From: DTWD01 sp963662965
Lineage (GTDB): Bacteria; Acidobacteriota; Vicinamibacteria; Vicinamibacterales; UBA8438
Length of the DNA: 64,000 bases
Reading direction: 5' to 3'
NCBI GenBank assembly: GCA_963662965.1
Contig: OY759970.1
Coordinates: forward strand, 1,178,001-1,242,000
Shown: positions 25,315-34,381 of the stretch, piece by piece
How the letters are laid out: each line of letters opens with the position of its first letter
Position numbering within the stretch: the stretch's first letter is position 1
Program-made: the position numbers and the translations under genes
The notes under the pieces: generated by a model
What the model was told of the DNA's origin: nothing
What the model saw: the letters and a program-made list of their open reading frames with translations, nothing else
The model's database searches: none

Positions 25315-25950
25315 TCAACGTGGTCTGTCGGCGTCTGGGAGCGGACGCCCGAAGATGCGTTGGTAGTCCGCCGGCGTATCGATGTCGAGAAACGCCCCGT
25401 CGTCATCGACGGAGACGTTGGCGATCTCCGCTTCATGCGACCGCACGACAGGCTTCACCCCGGTCTCGAACGACGCCTGACGCAGCTCACTGAATAGTGC
25501 GCGGTCGAAGATCACCGGATGACCGTGGGCAGCGTCGTCTGGCCTCGTCGGCCGGACGATCGGCGGACGCGTCGCCGCGTAGACATCCAGCAGTAAGCGC
25601 ACGGTGCCGGATGAGACAAGCGGGACGTCAACGAGCGTCATCAGCATCGCGGCGACACCAGGGCGGTCGATCGCAGCCAGACCAACGAGCAACGACGACA
25701 GTTGACCCCGTGACGGATCGGGATTCACGACGACGCGCGGCTCTGGCGCCGCAGCGGCCAGCGCCACATTGATCTCCTCGATCGGTCCGTCGGCCGGCGC
25801 CACCACGACGACGTCGTCGACGCCGCCTTCCCGCAGCGTCCGAACGAGCCTGGTCACGAAGGTGTCGTGATCATCGACCGGGACCAACGATTTGGGACGT
25901 CCCATGCGCGACGAGCGCCCGCCGGCGAGAATGATGCCTGGCACAATCAC
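25315..25950 (-). CDS. MobA/MocA-like nucleotidyltransferase
   Basis: A 211-residue NTP transferase. It shows the signature ILAGGRSSRMGRPKSLVPVD at the N-terminus, LMTLVDVPLVSSGTV (metal-binding Asp) and GHPVIFDRALFSEL. This pattern fits enzymes that add CMP or GMP to molybdopterin (MocA/MobA), or related sugar/cofactor nucleotidyltransferases. moaE and moaD at 55.6-56.4 kb and fdhE at 53 kb show that the molybdenum cofactor is used in this genome, which supports the MocA/MobA reading. Confidence 0.85.
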   Translation of the reverse strand: MIVPGIILAGGRSSRMGRPKSLVPVDDHDTFVTRLVRTLREGGVDDVVVVAPADGPIEEINVALAAAAPEPRVVVNPDPSRGQLSSLLVGLAAIDRPGVAAMLMTLVDVPLVSSGTVRLLLDVYAATRPPIVRPTRPDDAAHGHPVIFDRALFSELRQASFETGVKPVVRSHEAEIANVSVDDDGAFLDIDTPADYQRIFGRPLPDADRPR

Positions 25951-26015
25951 GGCGTAATGCTAGCGCGCACCGGTCTCGTTGCAAACGGCCACGGCCCAGC
26001 ACTACAATCTCGGCG

Positions 26016-26258
26016 ATGAACGACGTCAACGTCCTATGGCCACGGGATCACGTGCAGATTCGGTGTCAGCGTTGCGGCGAGCAGATGGAGCTGCGGGACC
26101 CGGCGCCGGGGCAGCCGTGGCCGCCACAGCAGTTCTGGAAGTGTCCGACGTGTGGCCGAAATTTCTGGACCACCTATCCGCCACCCAAGAAACCGAAGAC
26201 GGCAGCGCCGCCGAAACCCGACGCTGGGACCGCTCCGCCTGCCACCGATGGCGAGTAG
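26016..26258 (+). CDS. Small zinc-ribbon protein
   Basis: An 80-residue protein with CQRCGEQM near residue 17 and CPTCGRNFW near 43, followed by a Pro/Lys/Ala-rich tail. The two CxxCG knuckles predict a zinc ribbon. TACAAT at 26003-26008 lies 7 nt before the ATG, one of the clearest leaderless starts in the window. Function is unknown. Confidence 0.72.
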   Translation: MNDVNVLWPRDHVQIRCQRCGEQMELRDPAPGQPWPPQQFWKCPTCGRNFWTTYPPPKKPKTAAPPKPDAGTAPPATDGE

Positions 26259-26322
26259 TTGAAATCCGCTAAACCTCTTAGGTGCTTTAACTTTCGAGAA
26301 TTCGTGCTCGCCAAGTGAGTGC

Positions 26323-26351
26323 TTGACTTCTCGTTGAGACCTCACTAAACT
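26323..26351 (+). promoter_or_regulatory. Sigma-70-type promoter of the cold-shock gene
   Basis: TTGACT (26323-26328) and TAAACT (26346-26351) are separated by 17 bp. Transcription would start near 26358 and give a leader of about 136 nt before the ATG at 26494, in keeping with the long structured leaders of cold-shock genes. Confidence 0.6.
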
Positions 26352-26493
26352 GCCAGCTTCGAGTCGAGACGCGTTAGCCGACGTGCCGGTAAATCCGTGG
26401 CGCTCAGTCGGTAACGGGAAGGACGCGCTCGCGACGCAGAGGAGCGCGGTTTCAGTCGATTGGGGCGAAGCCGCGGAGCGGCGGAGGAACGGT

Positions 26494-26700
26494 ATGCCGA
26501 GCGGCACCATTGCACGTCTGTTGATTGACAAGGGATTCGGTTTTATCCGAGACGAGGGCGGAATCGAGCATTTCTTCCACCGCAGTGCGGTGCGAAGCGC
26601 CGTGTTCGAACTGCTGCGGGAAGGCCAGCGCGTCGAGTTCACTCCTGAGGAGTCGGAGAAGGGCCCACGTGCCGGCGAAGTCCAATTGATCGATACCTAG
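26494..26700 (+). CDS. Cold-shock domain protein
   Basis: A 68-residue CspA-like OB fold: GTIARLLIDKGFGFIRDEGG (RNP1-like KGFGFI), EHFFHRSAV (RNP2-like), FELLREGQRVEFTPEESEKGP. It binds single-stranded RNA or DNA. GGAGGAAC 5-8 nt before ATG 26494 is a strong ribosome-binding site, in contrast to the leaderless genes nearby. A hairpin CTGCCG/CGGCAG at 26712-26727 follows the stop, without a T-tract. Confidence 0.88.
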   Translation: MPSGTIARLLIDKGFGFIRDEGGIEHFFHRSAVRSAVFELLREGQRVEFTPEESEKGPRAGEVQLIDT

Positions 26701-26868
26701 CTGACCTCGCACTGCCGGCGTCGGCAGGAACCTGTCGCCCTTCACATTGTCGCGGCGCCCAAGCGGGCAGCTTGAATCAACCGCGACCTGCTACGCCGAA
26801 GCCTACGGCCTCAGCGGCGTCAGCCTGCGTCGTCTGCAGTACGCCCCCTATCCTCCAGTGCTCCGCAT

Positions 26869-26965
26869 GGAAGCGAACGGGGCCCGGTGGCCCTCCCGGT
26901 CTTCAAAATCGGTCGCTCCCCGCTAGCGCGGGGGGGCTGGGTTCGACTCCCAGGCGCTTCCGCCA
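26869..26965 (+). tRNA. selC: tRNA-Sec (TCA), selenocysteine tRNA
   Basis: A 97-nt gene including CCA. The acceptor GGAAGCG pairs with CGCTTCC. A six-base-type D stem GGGCC/GGCCC is closed by a 4-nt loop. The anticodon stem CCGGT/ATCGG holds loop CTTCAAA with anticodon TCA at 26903-26905. A long variable arm CCCCGC/GCGGGG is followed by T arm CTGGG/CCCAG. These are the identity features of bacterial selenocysteine tRNA, which reads UGA with SelB. Its 3' end is the left attachment site of the island. Confidence 0.95.
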
Positions 26966-26975
26966 CTTTCTCCTT
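26939..26975 (+). other. Attachment site attL (37-bp direct repeat)
   Basis: The T arm, acceptor end, CCA and ten more bases of selC. The same 37 bp occur in the same orientation at 42087-42123. The integrase stop codon begins on its last base. Confidence 0.9.
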
Positions 26976-28108
26976 TATTTAGTGGCACTTACCGAACCTG
27001 GATCAGCTGTCTCCACAATGTCTCCACGAACTGGGACTGGTGACGGCTGATCCAGCAGCCGAATTGCCCCTTCGATGGCCGCCGGACTGAGGTGCATATA
27101 CCGCTGCGTCGTCGTGATGTTGGCGTGCCCCGCGAGTTCCTGGATCGCTCGGGCCGGAGCCCCGCGCATCGCGAGATGCGAACAGAACGTGTGACGGAGG
27201 ACATGCACGCCATCATTATTAATGTGCTTTCGGCGAGCAGCTCTTCCAACTAACGCCCGAACGGTTCTCCGATGCAGCGCTCCTCCCCTCTCATCGCAGA
27301 TCACCAGCGAGCCTTTCAGATGCCGATGCTCGTGCAGCGCCTTGGCTAGGCGAACGGTCAGCGGGATGTGCCGTAGGCGTCCTCCCTTCGGCGCGGTGAC
27401 GTGTCCATCCCAGCTCGAACGTTGCACACAGAGCTGACGCTTCGCCAGGTCGATGTCGGCCCATTCGAGTGCGATCATCTCACCGCATCGCAGTCCCGCT
27501 TCACCGCCGAGGAGCACGATCAGATAGGCGGTGCTGCTGCTCGTGTGTGCGGCCTCAACGAGCCGCTCGTAGGTGTCGAAGTCGTGAAACACCGCCGACG
27601 GCGTTAGCGCCTTGACGAGCCGGACCGTGCATGGCATCCGGTCGATCTCCCGCCACTCCACGGCGATCCTCAGCAGCACATTGAGGACGGTAAGGACGTT
27701 GTTGACAGTCTTCGCGGCCCTCGCACGAAGAGCACTCTTCAAACGCTGCACGTCCTCGTTGGTGTTCGCATCAAGCCGCTTGCTTCCCAACAGCGGCACG
27801 AGATGGACCCGTAGTATTCCCTCCTTGGTGATCACCGTGCTGGGTTTCTGTCGATTCGCTCGGGCGTAACCATCCAGGAATCGCCCGGCGAACGCTTGTA
27901 GGGTCGGGACCTCCTTCCGTGGTTCTGTGGGGACCACTGGCGGTTGGATCAGCAACTCGCGCTCACGGGCCTGCGCCCAGCGAACCGCTGCGGACTTCGA
28001 CGAGACCGGCGCACGTTTCCGATCTCGCCGCTTGGTGCCGTCTGCGAGGACGACCCGAATGTCCACTTCCCAGCCTCCCCGACGGTATGGTCGGATTGTC
28101 ACACTCAT
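26975..28108 (-). CDS. Tyrosine site-specific recombinase (island integrase)
   Basis: A 377-residue phage-type integrase. The N-terminus holds an AP2/SAM-like DNA-binding region (FAGRFLDGYARANRQKPSTV). The catalytic domain carries Arg207 (GLRCGEM), His302-Arg305 (HVLRHTF), His328 (LAGHANITTTQ) and the nucleophile Tyr337 (RYMHLSP). All key residues are present, so it should be active. Its stop codon overlaps attL and its start overlaps the excisionase-like gene by 4 nt. It should recombine the 3' end of selC. Confidence 0.95.
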   Translation of the reverse strand: MSVTIRPYRRGGWEVDIRVVLADGTKRRDRKRAPVSSKSAAVRWAQARERELLIQPPVVPTEPRKEVPTLQAFAGRFLDGYARANRQKPSTVITKEGILRVHLVPLLGSKRLDANTNEDVQRLKSALRARAAKTVNNVLTVLNVLLRIAVEWREIDRMPCTVRLVKALTPSAVFHDFDTYERLVEAAHTSSSTAYLIVLLGGEAGLRCGEMIALEWADIDLAKRQLCVQRSSWDGHVTAPKGGRLRHIPLTVRLAKALHEHRHLKGSLVICDERGGALHRRTVRALVGRAARRKHINNDGVHVLRHTFCSHLAMRGAPARAIQELAGHANITTTQRYMHLSPAAIEGAIRLLDQPSPVPVRGDIVETADPGSVSATK

Positions 28109-28404
28109 CGCCTTAACTCCTTTGGCGATGGCGCGGACTTCTGGTCGAGCCAGGCTAGCAGCGCGTCACGACGGAATCGCAAGTTCCGACCGATACGTCT
28201 GACCCCAGGCAATTGCTCCCGTGCAACCATGGCGTACACGGCCTTCGGACTCGTTCGGAGGAGATCTGCAACCTCGGCAACCGTCATCAGAAACGAACAC
28301 CCGTTATCGATGCGCTTGTTCTGTTCCTTTCGATTTGCACGCATCCGACACCGATCACTGCAAAACCCATTGCTGCGGCGTCCCCTGATCTCGGCACCAC
28401 ACAA
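28105..28404 (-). CDS. Excisionase-like HTH protein with Cys knuckle
   Basis: About 99 residues. The first part holds FCSDRCRMR, and in-frame upstream codons add CRLCGAE, so a CxxC...CxxxC zinc knuckle is likely and the true start may lie upstream of the TTG at 28404. The second part is a MerR/excisionase-type helix-turn-helix (MTVAEVADLLRTSPKAVYAM, RRIGRNLRFRRDALLAWLD). Overlapping the integrase by ATGA, it would act as recombination directionality factor or regulator. Confidence 0.82.
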   Translation of the reverse strand: MCGAEIRGRRSNGFCSDRCRMRANRKEQNKRIDNGCSFLMTVAEVADLLRTSPKAVYAMVAREQLPGVRRIGRNLRFRRDALLAWLDQKSAPSPKELRR

Positions 28405-28525
28405 CCGACAGGACTGCTCGTCAGAACCCGACGTTCGGGTTATGTCGTCCGAGCGGGTTCCCTGACTGACCGGGTTGTAACGGCATTGTTCTTGGAATGT
28501 TGTTTACAGCGCAGCCGGACCGCGT

Positions 28526-28795
28526 TCAGGTCGCAACCTCCGCTTTTCCCTGGAGTTTTGGCGTCCACATAAGTGCGATTCCCCTTGGGGACGCCATTCT
28601 TGATTGACGGGCAAGCACGAACAGACCCCCGGTCAAGATGACGCAGATACCCAGGACGACGTAGGGCGCAGACCTCGAAGGCGTGGCGTTAGTTCGTATC
28701 TCGACGTCGACCATATCGCTTGTACTAATCGGCTTCGGAAAAGTGCTCCTGCGGGCTGACCGGACCCATCCGTGCCGAGCGACCCATGACCCCAA
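28526..28795 (-). CDS. Small membrane protein, hypothetical
   Basis: An 89-residue frame (or 62 residues from ATG 28714) with one transmembrane helix (APYVVLGICVILTGGLFVLA). It begins 8 nt after the stop of the upstream membrane protein gene, so the two may be co-transcribed. No family is recognised. Confidence 0.45.
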   Translation of the reverse strand: MGSWVARHGWVRSARRSTFPKPISTSDMVDVEIRTNATPSRSAPYVVLGICVILTGGLFVLARQSRMASPRGIALMWTPKLQGKAEVAT

Positions 28796-28802
28796 GATTC
28801 AC

Positions 28803-30713
28803 CTAGAGACGTGAATCAATAAACACGAGATATTCCCCTTCCGGGGTGGTAGTGATCTGTGACCAGCGCTGGTGGCCGACGTATGCAAGAAGCTCCCGTC
28901 GTTGTGGGTCGGGTGTGCTGTTGTGAATCGCGACTAAGTCAATGTCTAACTCAAGGAGTTTGGCTATCGCGTCGGGCTGAGGCAGAGTACTCAATGTTCC
29001 CATGTTACCCATGAAGCCTCTCGGTGTACTCCCACTATATCCATTCACCACTTGTGCCCAATGGACAGTTGAATCGAGCATATACACTGCTTCAGCCATC
29101 GGATAAGGGCTATTAGGGCGGTTGTGAACAGGGAGATGCAGCACAACCAGAGGTTGGCCTTGTTGAGCTTGATACCTGGCGACCAATCTATCCGGCTGAC
29201 TCACCTGATATGGAGCCGGTGTAATTGGCAGATTGTAAGGATAGACCTCAAAGAGAAACATGAGGCTGACCACACCTACGATCATGATTCCGTATAGTTT
29301 GTGACGGGCTCGCTGAACCACTACCCATAGACCGAAACTCGAAAGGACGAGAACTCCAAAGTAAAGCATGAGGGCAAACCGCTGCGGTGCTCTCATGCCC
29401 TTGATGAACCATACTGCTTCTGACACGTAATAGAGTGGAAGGCGTATGCCCCATTCATGTGACATAAAGCCCTTCGAAAGAATATATCCGGTGAGCACCA
29501 AGACCAGCGCTGCCGTAATCCATCGAGCGTGGTCACGAGTCCACTTCGGTGACCGTCCGGACCCTGTTGTGTTCGTAGCCTTCGTCCGTCTTCTGAACAG
29601 AAAGGCGATCAGTCCAAAGGCAGAAAGAGACAGTGGTATATACCCTATATACAAAGGTCGGTCGCCCCAGATCGAAGGCGCATCCTTGCTATTTCTTTCA
29701 CGGACCTGTCCAACGTAGGTTGCCTTTGGGGGAACCAAATACGACGCGAGCGAGGTGGCATCGCCAATGACATCAGCCCTTTCGAGTCGATCCGCGAGAC
29801 CGGTATCTTCGAAGGATCCGATGTAGGGTGGTATTAAAGGAGTAATAGAGGCGATACACACGCCGAGTGCAAGCGTAGCGGCCTTGGCGTGTTGCCAGGT
29901 CAGGCCCTTCACGCGTACGTGACTAACCGCAACGATAATCACGGTTAGCGATGCAATAACGGCCAGATACCAGCTGACAAGTGCCTGCATTACAAACAAG
30001 CACGAACAGGTGAGCGCAGTTCGATAGCTAGGACTCCTTAGGAATCTGATGAGATATAGCGTTACGAAGGGAATCCACTGAAATGACAAAATCTGGAGGT
30101 GACCAATATGGTGGACACGAAAGAATACAAATCCACAATAGATTCCAGCCCAAACGGCTACCAGGCGTGATCCGGTCAGCTCACGAATCAGACAATAGCC
30201 ACCGAACCAAGATAAGTAGTAGGCGAGGACAATCAGGACGTTGTAGCTAGACCACACCCCTGGCAAAACCAGGCTGACCGGAAGATTCATTAGAGCAAGG
30301 GAAAACATGTGGTCAGTGAGCGCCACAGAATTCGCAAATGGATGAAATACGTTGCCTTTAAAAAGATTTGTAGGATCTGACACCAAGGCATGGGATATCC
30401 ACTGCAGCGTCCAATTCATTAACGCGGGATCGCCGTCTCGAATTGCATGACTATCGAGGTTTCCCAACATAAAGAAACGCGAACAATACTGCAGCGATAG
30501 AATAAGAAATATTCCGTGAATGCATACGTTGGGAATTCTCGTCTGCACACGGTCGAACAGGCGAGCCATGCTCGGATTCACGAACGTTTGTTTTGGCATC
30601 GATGAAGTCCCGTCGAGACCACCTTTCCAGAATAAGCGCCAGACATCTACAGTTCGCCGCGCATAGCACCGGAGTGCCCGTCTCGCAACACGAATAAGTG
30701 CCTGGCCTGGCAC
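28803..30713 (-). CDS. Polytopic membrane protein, GT-C glycosyltransferase-like
   Basis: 636 residues with ten or more hydrophobic helices. An early acidic motif in the first loop (AIRDGDPALMNWTLQWISHA) and a C-terminal soluble domain (VVLHLPVHNRPNSPYPMAEA) give the layout of GT-C type lipid-linked sugar transferases. Such enzymes move sugars from polyprenyl phosphate on the outer face of the membrane. Base composition is visibly less GC-rich than the chromosome, pointing to transfer. The start may be ATG 30599 instead. The substrate is unknown. Confidence 0.7.
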   Translation of the reverse strand: MPGQALIRVARRALRCYARRTVDVWRLFWKGGLDGTSSMPKQTFVNPSMARLFDRVQTRIPNVCIHGIFLILSLQYCSRFFMLGNLDSHAIRDGDPALMNWTLQWISHALVSDPTNLFKGNVFHPFANSVALTDHMFSLALMNLPVSLVLPGVWSSYNVLIVLAYYLSWFGGYCLIRELTGSRLVAVWAGIYCGFVFFRVHHIGHLQILSFQWIPFVTLYLIRFLRSPSYRTALTCSCLFVMQALVSWYLAVIASLTVIIVAVSHVRVKGLTWQHAKAATLALGVCIASITPLIPPYIGSFEDTGLADRLERADVIGDATSLASYLVPPKATYVGQVRERNSKDAPSIWGDRPLYIGYIPLSLSAFGLIAFLFRRRTKATNTTGSGRSPKWTRDHARWITAALVLVLTGYILSKGFMSHEWGIRLPLYYVSEAVWFIKGMRAPQRFALMLYFGVLVLSSFGLWVVVQRARHKLYGIMIVGVVSLMFLFEVYPYNLPITPAPYQVSQPDRLVARYQAQQGQPLVVLHLPVHNRPNSPYPMAEAVYMLDSTVHWAQVVNGYSGSTPRGFMGNMGTLSTLPQPDAIAKLLELDIDLVAIHNSTPDPQRRELLAYVGHQRWSQITTTPEGEYLVFIDSRL

Positions 30714-30951
30714 GAGTAATAAGAACAGGACCTTTTACCGCGTGTGCGGTCGTTCGGATCGAACGTGTCGAGGAAGGCAGTCAAGCCCGAGGCGGCCATG
30801 TCTAACACACCATACCGCGCGTGCGGGCGGTTCAACGGGGACGGGGGTTACGAGTTCACGAGGGCCTGTTCTGCAATCTCTTCGTAACCGGCCCCAAGCT
30901 CGACCAGTGAAAATACTGGACTTTGACTCGCAACGGAGTGAATATATCGAC

Positions 30952-32186
30952 ATGAGTCACGACATCATTAAAGTTTCAAGAAACACAGACACTGCACCAA
31001 TAAGTTTTGTCTCTACACAAACTGTAGCTTTTTCTCATTATAATAATATTTCAGCTCAGTTACCTGTAGATCCTAAAACAGGTGCGATTGTAGTCGGTGG
31101 CGTAAAAGAGCAAGCAATACAGTGTTTAAACAACATTAAAGCTATTGTTGAAAGTATCGATCACGTGATGGATGATGTTGTTAAACTCAATATCTTCGTT
31201 ACAACTATCTCTGATATTGCATTAATTGACGAAGTTTATACAAGCTACTTCCAAGGTGCTTTACCAACACGCACAACTGTTGAAGTTGCAGCTTTACCGA
31301 TGAATGATGCTTTAGTCCAAATTGATGCACTTATTTCAAACGGTGAAGGCACAACGCCACAAGCACCATGTGCACTGATTAAAGTTTCACAAAACACTGA
31401 AAATGCACCACACGGTCTATATTCTCAAACTTCGGCTTTTTCACATTACAACAATCTTGCATCTCAATTACCTATCGATCCAAAAACAAGTGTAATTGTT
31501 GCAGGTGGTGTAGAAAAGCAAGGTGAACAGTGCTTAAACGATATTAAAGCCGTTTTAGAAAGCATTGATCATATTATGGACGATGTTGTTAAAACAACGA
31601 TATTCCTAAAAACCTATCTGATGTTGAAGCTGTAAACCAAGTGTGTGCACAATTCTTCTCAAGCTATGTTCCTGCTCGCACAATTGTTAACGTGTCAGCT
31701 TTACCTATGGATGCATTAGTTCAAATCGATACCGTAGTTTCACACGGTGATGGTACTCCGCCACAGCTTCCTGAAGACACCCGTCTACTTGTTATTGAAG
31801 CAAACAACACTGAAAACGCACCAAAAGTGCCTTATTCACACACTGTTGCTTTTTCTCATATCAACCATATTTCAGGTCAATTACCTGTAGATCCTAAAAC
31901 TGGTGAAATCGTTGCTGGCGGTGTAAATGACCAAGCAAGACAGTGCCTAAGCAATATCAAGGCGATTATTGAAAGTGTTGACCACGTTATGGACGATACC
32001 GTTAAAATAAATATTCAACTTACAAATATCGCAGATCTTGATACAGTAAACGATGTTTACACCACATTCTTCAATAGCGAACTACCAGCAAGAACTGTCG
32101 TTGGTGTTGCTGAAATTCCTAGGGGTGCTTTAGTACAAATTGATGCGGTTGTTTCTAACTGTGAAGGTACACCACCACAAACTTAA
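30952..32186 (+). CDS. Triplicated RidA-domain protein (one frameshift)
   Basis: Three head-to-tail RidA/YjgF domains of ~135 residues: 30952-31365, 31366-31775 and 31776-32186. Each shows AFSHYNN or AFSHINH, QLPVDPKT (QLPIDPKT in the second), GGV..Q..QCL.(N/D)IKA(I/V), a VMDD- or IMDD-type segment, and an Arg in LPTRTTV, VPARTIV or LPARTVV, the position that binds substrate carboxylates in RidA. RidA proteins hydrolyse reactive imines. One A is missing from the run at 31608-31612; restoring it joins the frames. ATG 30952 has GGAG upstream. Codon use is AT-rich (AAA, TTA, GAA), unlike every neighbour. Confidence 0.85.
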
Positions 32187-32255
32187 CTAGCGCTGGATTA
32201 TTAAACCTTTATATACTGAATTCAGCTTATAAAGATTAAGGGGCAGTTTCTTATT

Positions 32256-32290
32256 AGGGTTGAATCGACTTGTTCGGTTCAACCCTTTTT
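32256..32290 (+). terminator. Rho-independent terminator after the RidA gene
   Basis: Stem AGGGTTGAA / TTCAACCCT with a 13-nt loop, followed by TTTTT. It is the most canonical intrinsic terminator in the window and belongs to the AT-rich segment rather than the GC-rich host DNA. No gene lies in the rest of 32187-32466. Confidence 0.88.
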
Positions 32291-32466
32291 CTTGTTTGGC
32301 CACTTTGTGGCACGTTTATGGCACGGTTCGCAAACAACCTAGCGGGTCGCGGCCATCTGAGGCCGCCGTCCAGCCACGCAGCACGACGCGTGCTGACAGG
32401 CAGCCGATAGTCTGGGTTCAACGGGAACGCCGTCGAAATTCACACGGTAGTATCGGCGACATGCCT

Positions 32467-33483
32467 CTAGGGCACCGGGACACGAGCAATGCGGGTGCCG
32501 CCCGCGACGCCACCCACCCAGATTTCATTCCCAACCTGGATGGCCCCCGTACCAAGGATGAGGTGCTCGTTAGACGGATACGTGAAGACCTCCGTCGACG
32601 CGCCAGTCATGACATCGACTTTCGCAACGTGCGACGCCACGCCGGCGCACGCGCCGTCTCGGATGCATGCGCCGACGCCGCTTCGCTCCGGTGCACTGTG
32701 ACCGGCGGCGAGGAGGTCGCCGTCGGGTGCCCAATGGACGTTGTCGATGAAGAAGCCGACGTTCGCCACCGTTTCCTTGCGCGCCGGTGTCTGCCCGCGT
32801 GACAACCGAATCACCGACTGTGCCGCATAACCCGCGACGTAGTACCAACGACCGTCGGCGGCGATCTCCAATCCGTTGGGTCCGATCGCCTCACTGCCGG
32901 GCACGCGCGTCCAACCCCCATCGCTGTGCCACTCCCAGATGTCGCCGGTGCTCGGACTCGTCGCCGCGAACCCGCCGTCGGGTAAGGGGACGACGGCGTT
33001 CAGGCCGAGTCCATCGGGCGCAACGGCGCACCCGACCCAGGTGAGCGTTGGCGTGGCTTCCCCGTCAGCATCGACGTCGAAGACCTCGACCGACTCCCGC
33101 GCGCCGTGGCGCACCACGTAGAGCGTGTGATGGTTGTTGGTGCCACTCCGCAGGCTGACGCCATGCGGTCTGAACTGCGTCGGGGTCATGTTGCCACACG
33201 CGCCATAGGTCGCGGCGTCGTGGCGTGGCTGGGATGTGGGTAACGGAAATAGCCGCGTCGACTGCAAGTTCCGAGTATCCGTCGCCGACAAGTAGCCGTC
33301 GTCTTCCATGCTCGACACGAGCACCCATGGGGTGTCTGGGATTTCGATCAGATCTTCCGGACTGATCGGGCCGCAAACGAACTCGACGTCGCCGTCGGCG
33401 TCACACTGCGCCAACGCCGTGCCGGGCAAGCCGAGTAGACAGACAGTCGCGGTGAGCAATGCGGGAAGCAGTGGACGCGTCAT
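32467..33483 (-). CDS. Secreted beta-propeller protein (SMP-30/gluconolactonase-like), island copy
   Basis: A 338-residue protein with signal peptide (LLTATVCLLGLPGTALA) and an acidic, possibly Ca-binding CDADGDVE. Repeated blades include GTNNHHTLYVVRHG, GLGLNAVVPLPDGGF, GPNGLEIAADGRWYYVAG and NVHWAPDGDLLAAGH. The blade motifs resemble SMP-30/arylesterase propellers, which are metal-dependent lactonases. A second gene at 43125-44141 differs at only about 30 residues. AAAGGA lies ~10 nt before ATG 33483. The substrate is unknown. Confidence 0.8.
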   Translation of the reverse strand: MTRPLLPALLTATVCLLGLPGTALAQCDADGDVEFVCGPISPEDLIEIPDTPWVLVSSMEDDGYLSATDTRNLQSTRLFPLPTSQPRHDAATYGACGNMTPTQFRPHGVSLRSGTNNHHTLYVVRHGARESVEVFDVDADGEATPTLTWVGCAVAPDGLGLNAVVPLPDGGFAATSPSTGDIWEWHSDGGWTRVPGSEAIGPNGLEIAADGRWYYVAGYAAQSVIRLSRGQTPARKETVANVGFFIDNVHWAPDGDLLAAGHSAPERSGVGACIRDGACAGVASHVAKVDVMTGASTEVFTYPSNEHLILGTGAIQVGNEIWVGGVAGGTRIARVPVP

Positions 33484-33814
33484 GGTTGCATGTTCCTTTG
33501 TTGTGGGCGGAAGCGGCCAAACGAGCGGCTTCATGCGGCGCTCCTCAAGGTGACGGGGTGTAGCGCCGATCCTACCGCTGACCGGCAGGGGGTTCAATGC
33601 GTGGGCTTACGGCTCACGCGGGTGGGCTATCGCGCGGTTCAACGCTCACTTGCGATGTGGTGCATTCCGTTCTTAGGTACTCGCATTCAGGAGATGGCGT
33701 TAAACTCCGGATCCGCGCTGAAGTTCCTTCCGTACGAAAGATGCAGCGGAGTCGCAGGGTGCATCCGGCAGAGGAACAAGCCCTCCTGTCGGCATCTGAC
33801 CAGATTGACGACGT
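33484..33814. other. Non-coding spacer, nothing recognised
   Basis: 331 bp between the propeller gene start and the 3' end of the IS-interrupted gene. No reading frame shows a convincing protein, and no strong promoter or hairpin is seen apart from the propeller gene's upstream region. Confidence 0.5.
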
Positions 33815-33966
33815 TCACGAAACCCACGTCCGCCACGCCTCCTCAAGCAACTCTAGTTGTTCCTCGTCCCACTTCCATAAGTGCTCCCCACCCCGCGCGA
33901 ATAGCGGCCCCCTCACACTCTTATTGCGCCCCCGGTTTTCTTGGACACGGATTAAGGGAGAATCTG

Positions 33967-34381
33967 ATGTCCAAGGAGGTAGCGGGAATGGTTCAGTCGA
34001 GGAGGGTGCAGGGAGCTGGGTCGGCACGACCGGAGTCGGCGCCGACGCTGCGGCGGCTGGGGCCCGGGCCTTGGCGCCCGGGCAGCGGTGGAGTGCGAGC
34101 CGGAAGCGGGACGTGGTGCTGCGGCTGCTGTGCGGCGAGTCACTCGACGCGGTCTCGCGTGCAGTCGGGGTGGGGAGATCTATCGGCTGGAGGAGTGGAA
34201 GGCGCGGGCGTTGGCCGGTCTCGAACTCGGGCTGAAGGAGCAGGCCGGTGAACCGGTAGCCGCAGTGCTGGATGCCGCCAAGCGACACATTGGGGCACTG
34301 TCGATGGAGAACGAACTGCTGCGGGCGCGTGCCCGCGCGGCGGAGCGTCGCCTCCCTTTGGCGACGCGGAGGTCGCGATGA
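33967..34381 (+). pseudogene. IS3-like OrfA (helix-turn-helix), frameshifted
   Basis: The start ATG 33967 begins MSKEVAG. The conserved part reads SRKRDVVLRLLCGESLDAVS then EIYRLEEWKARALAGLELGL, a transposase OrfA helix-turn-helix and leucine-zipper-like tail (ENELLRARARAAERR). Two single missing G residues, near 34080 and within the G-run at 34174-34177, put these in different frames. The stop TGA overlaps the OrfB start as ATGATGA. Confidence 0.75.

Noticed and set aside
30735..30953. Minus-strand frame upstream of the RidA gene as a separate gene
   Set aside because: Short, Arg-rich, without recognisable motif or ribosome-binding site, and overlapped by equally poor frames on the other strand.
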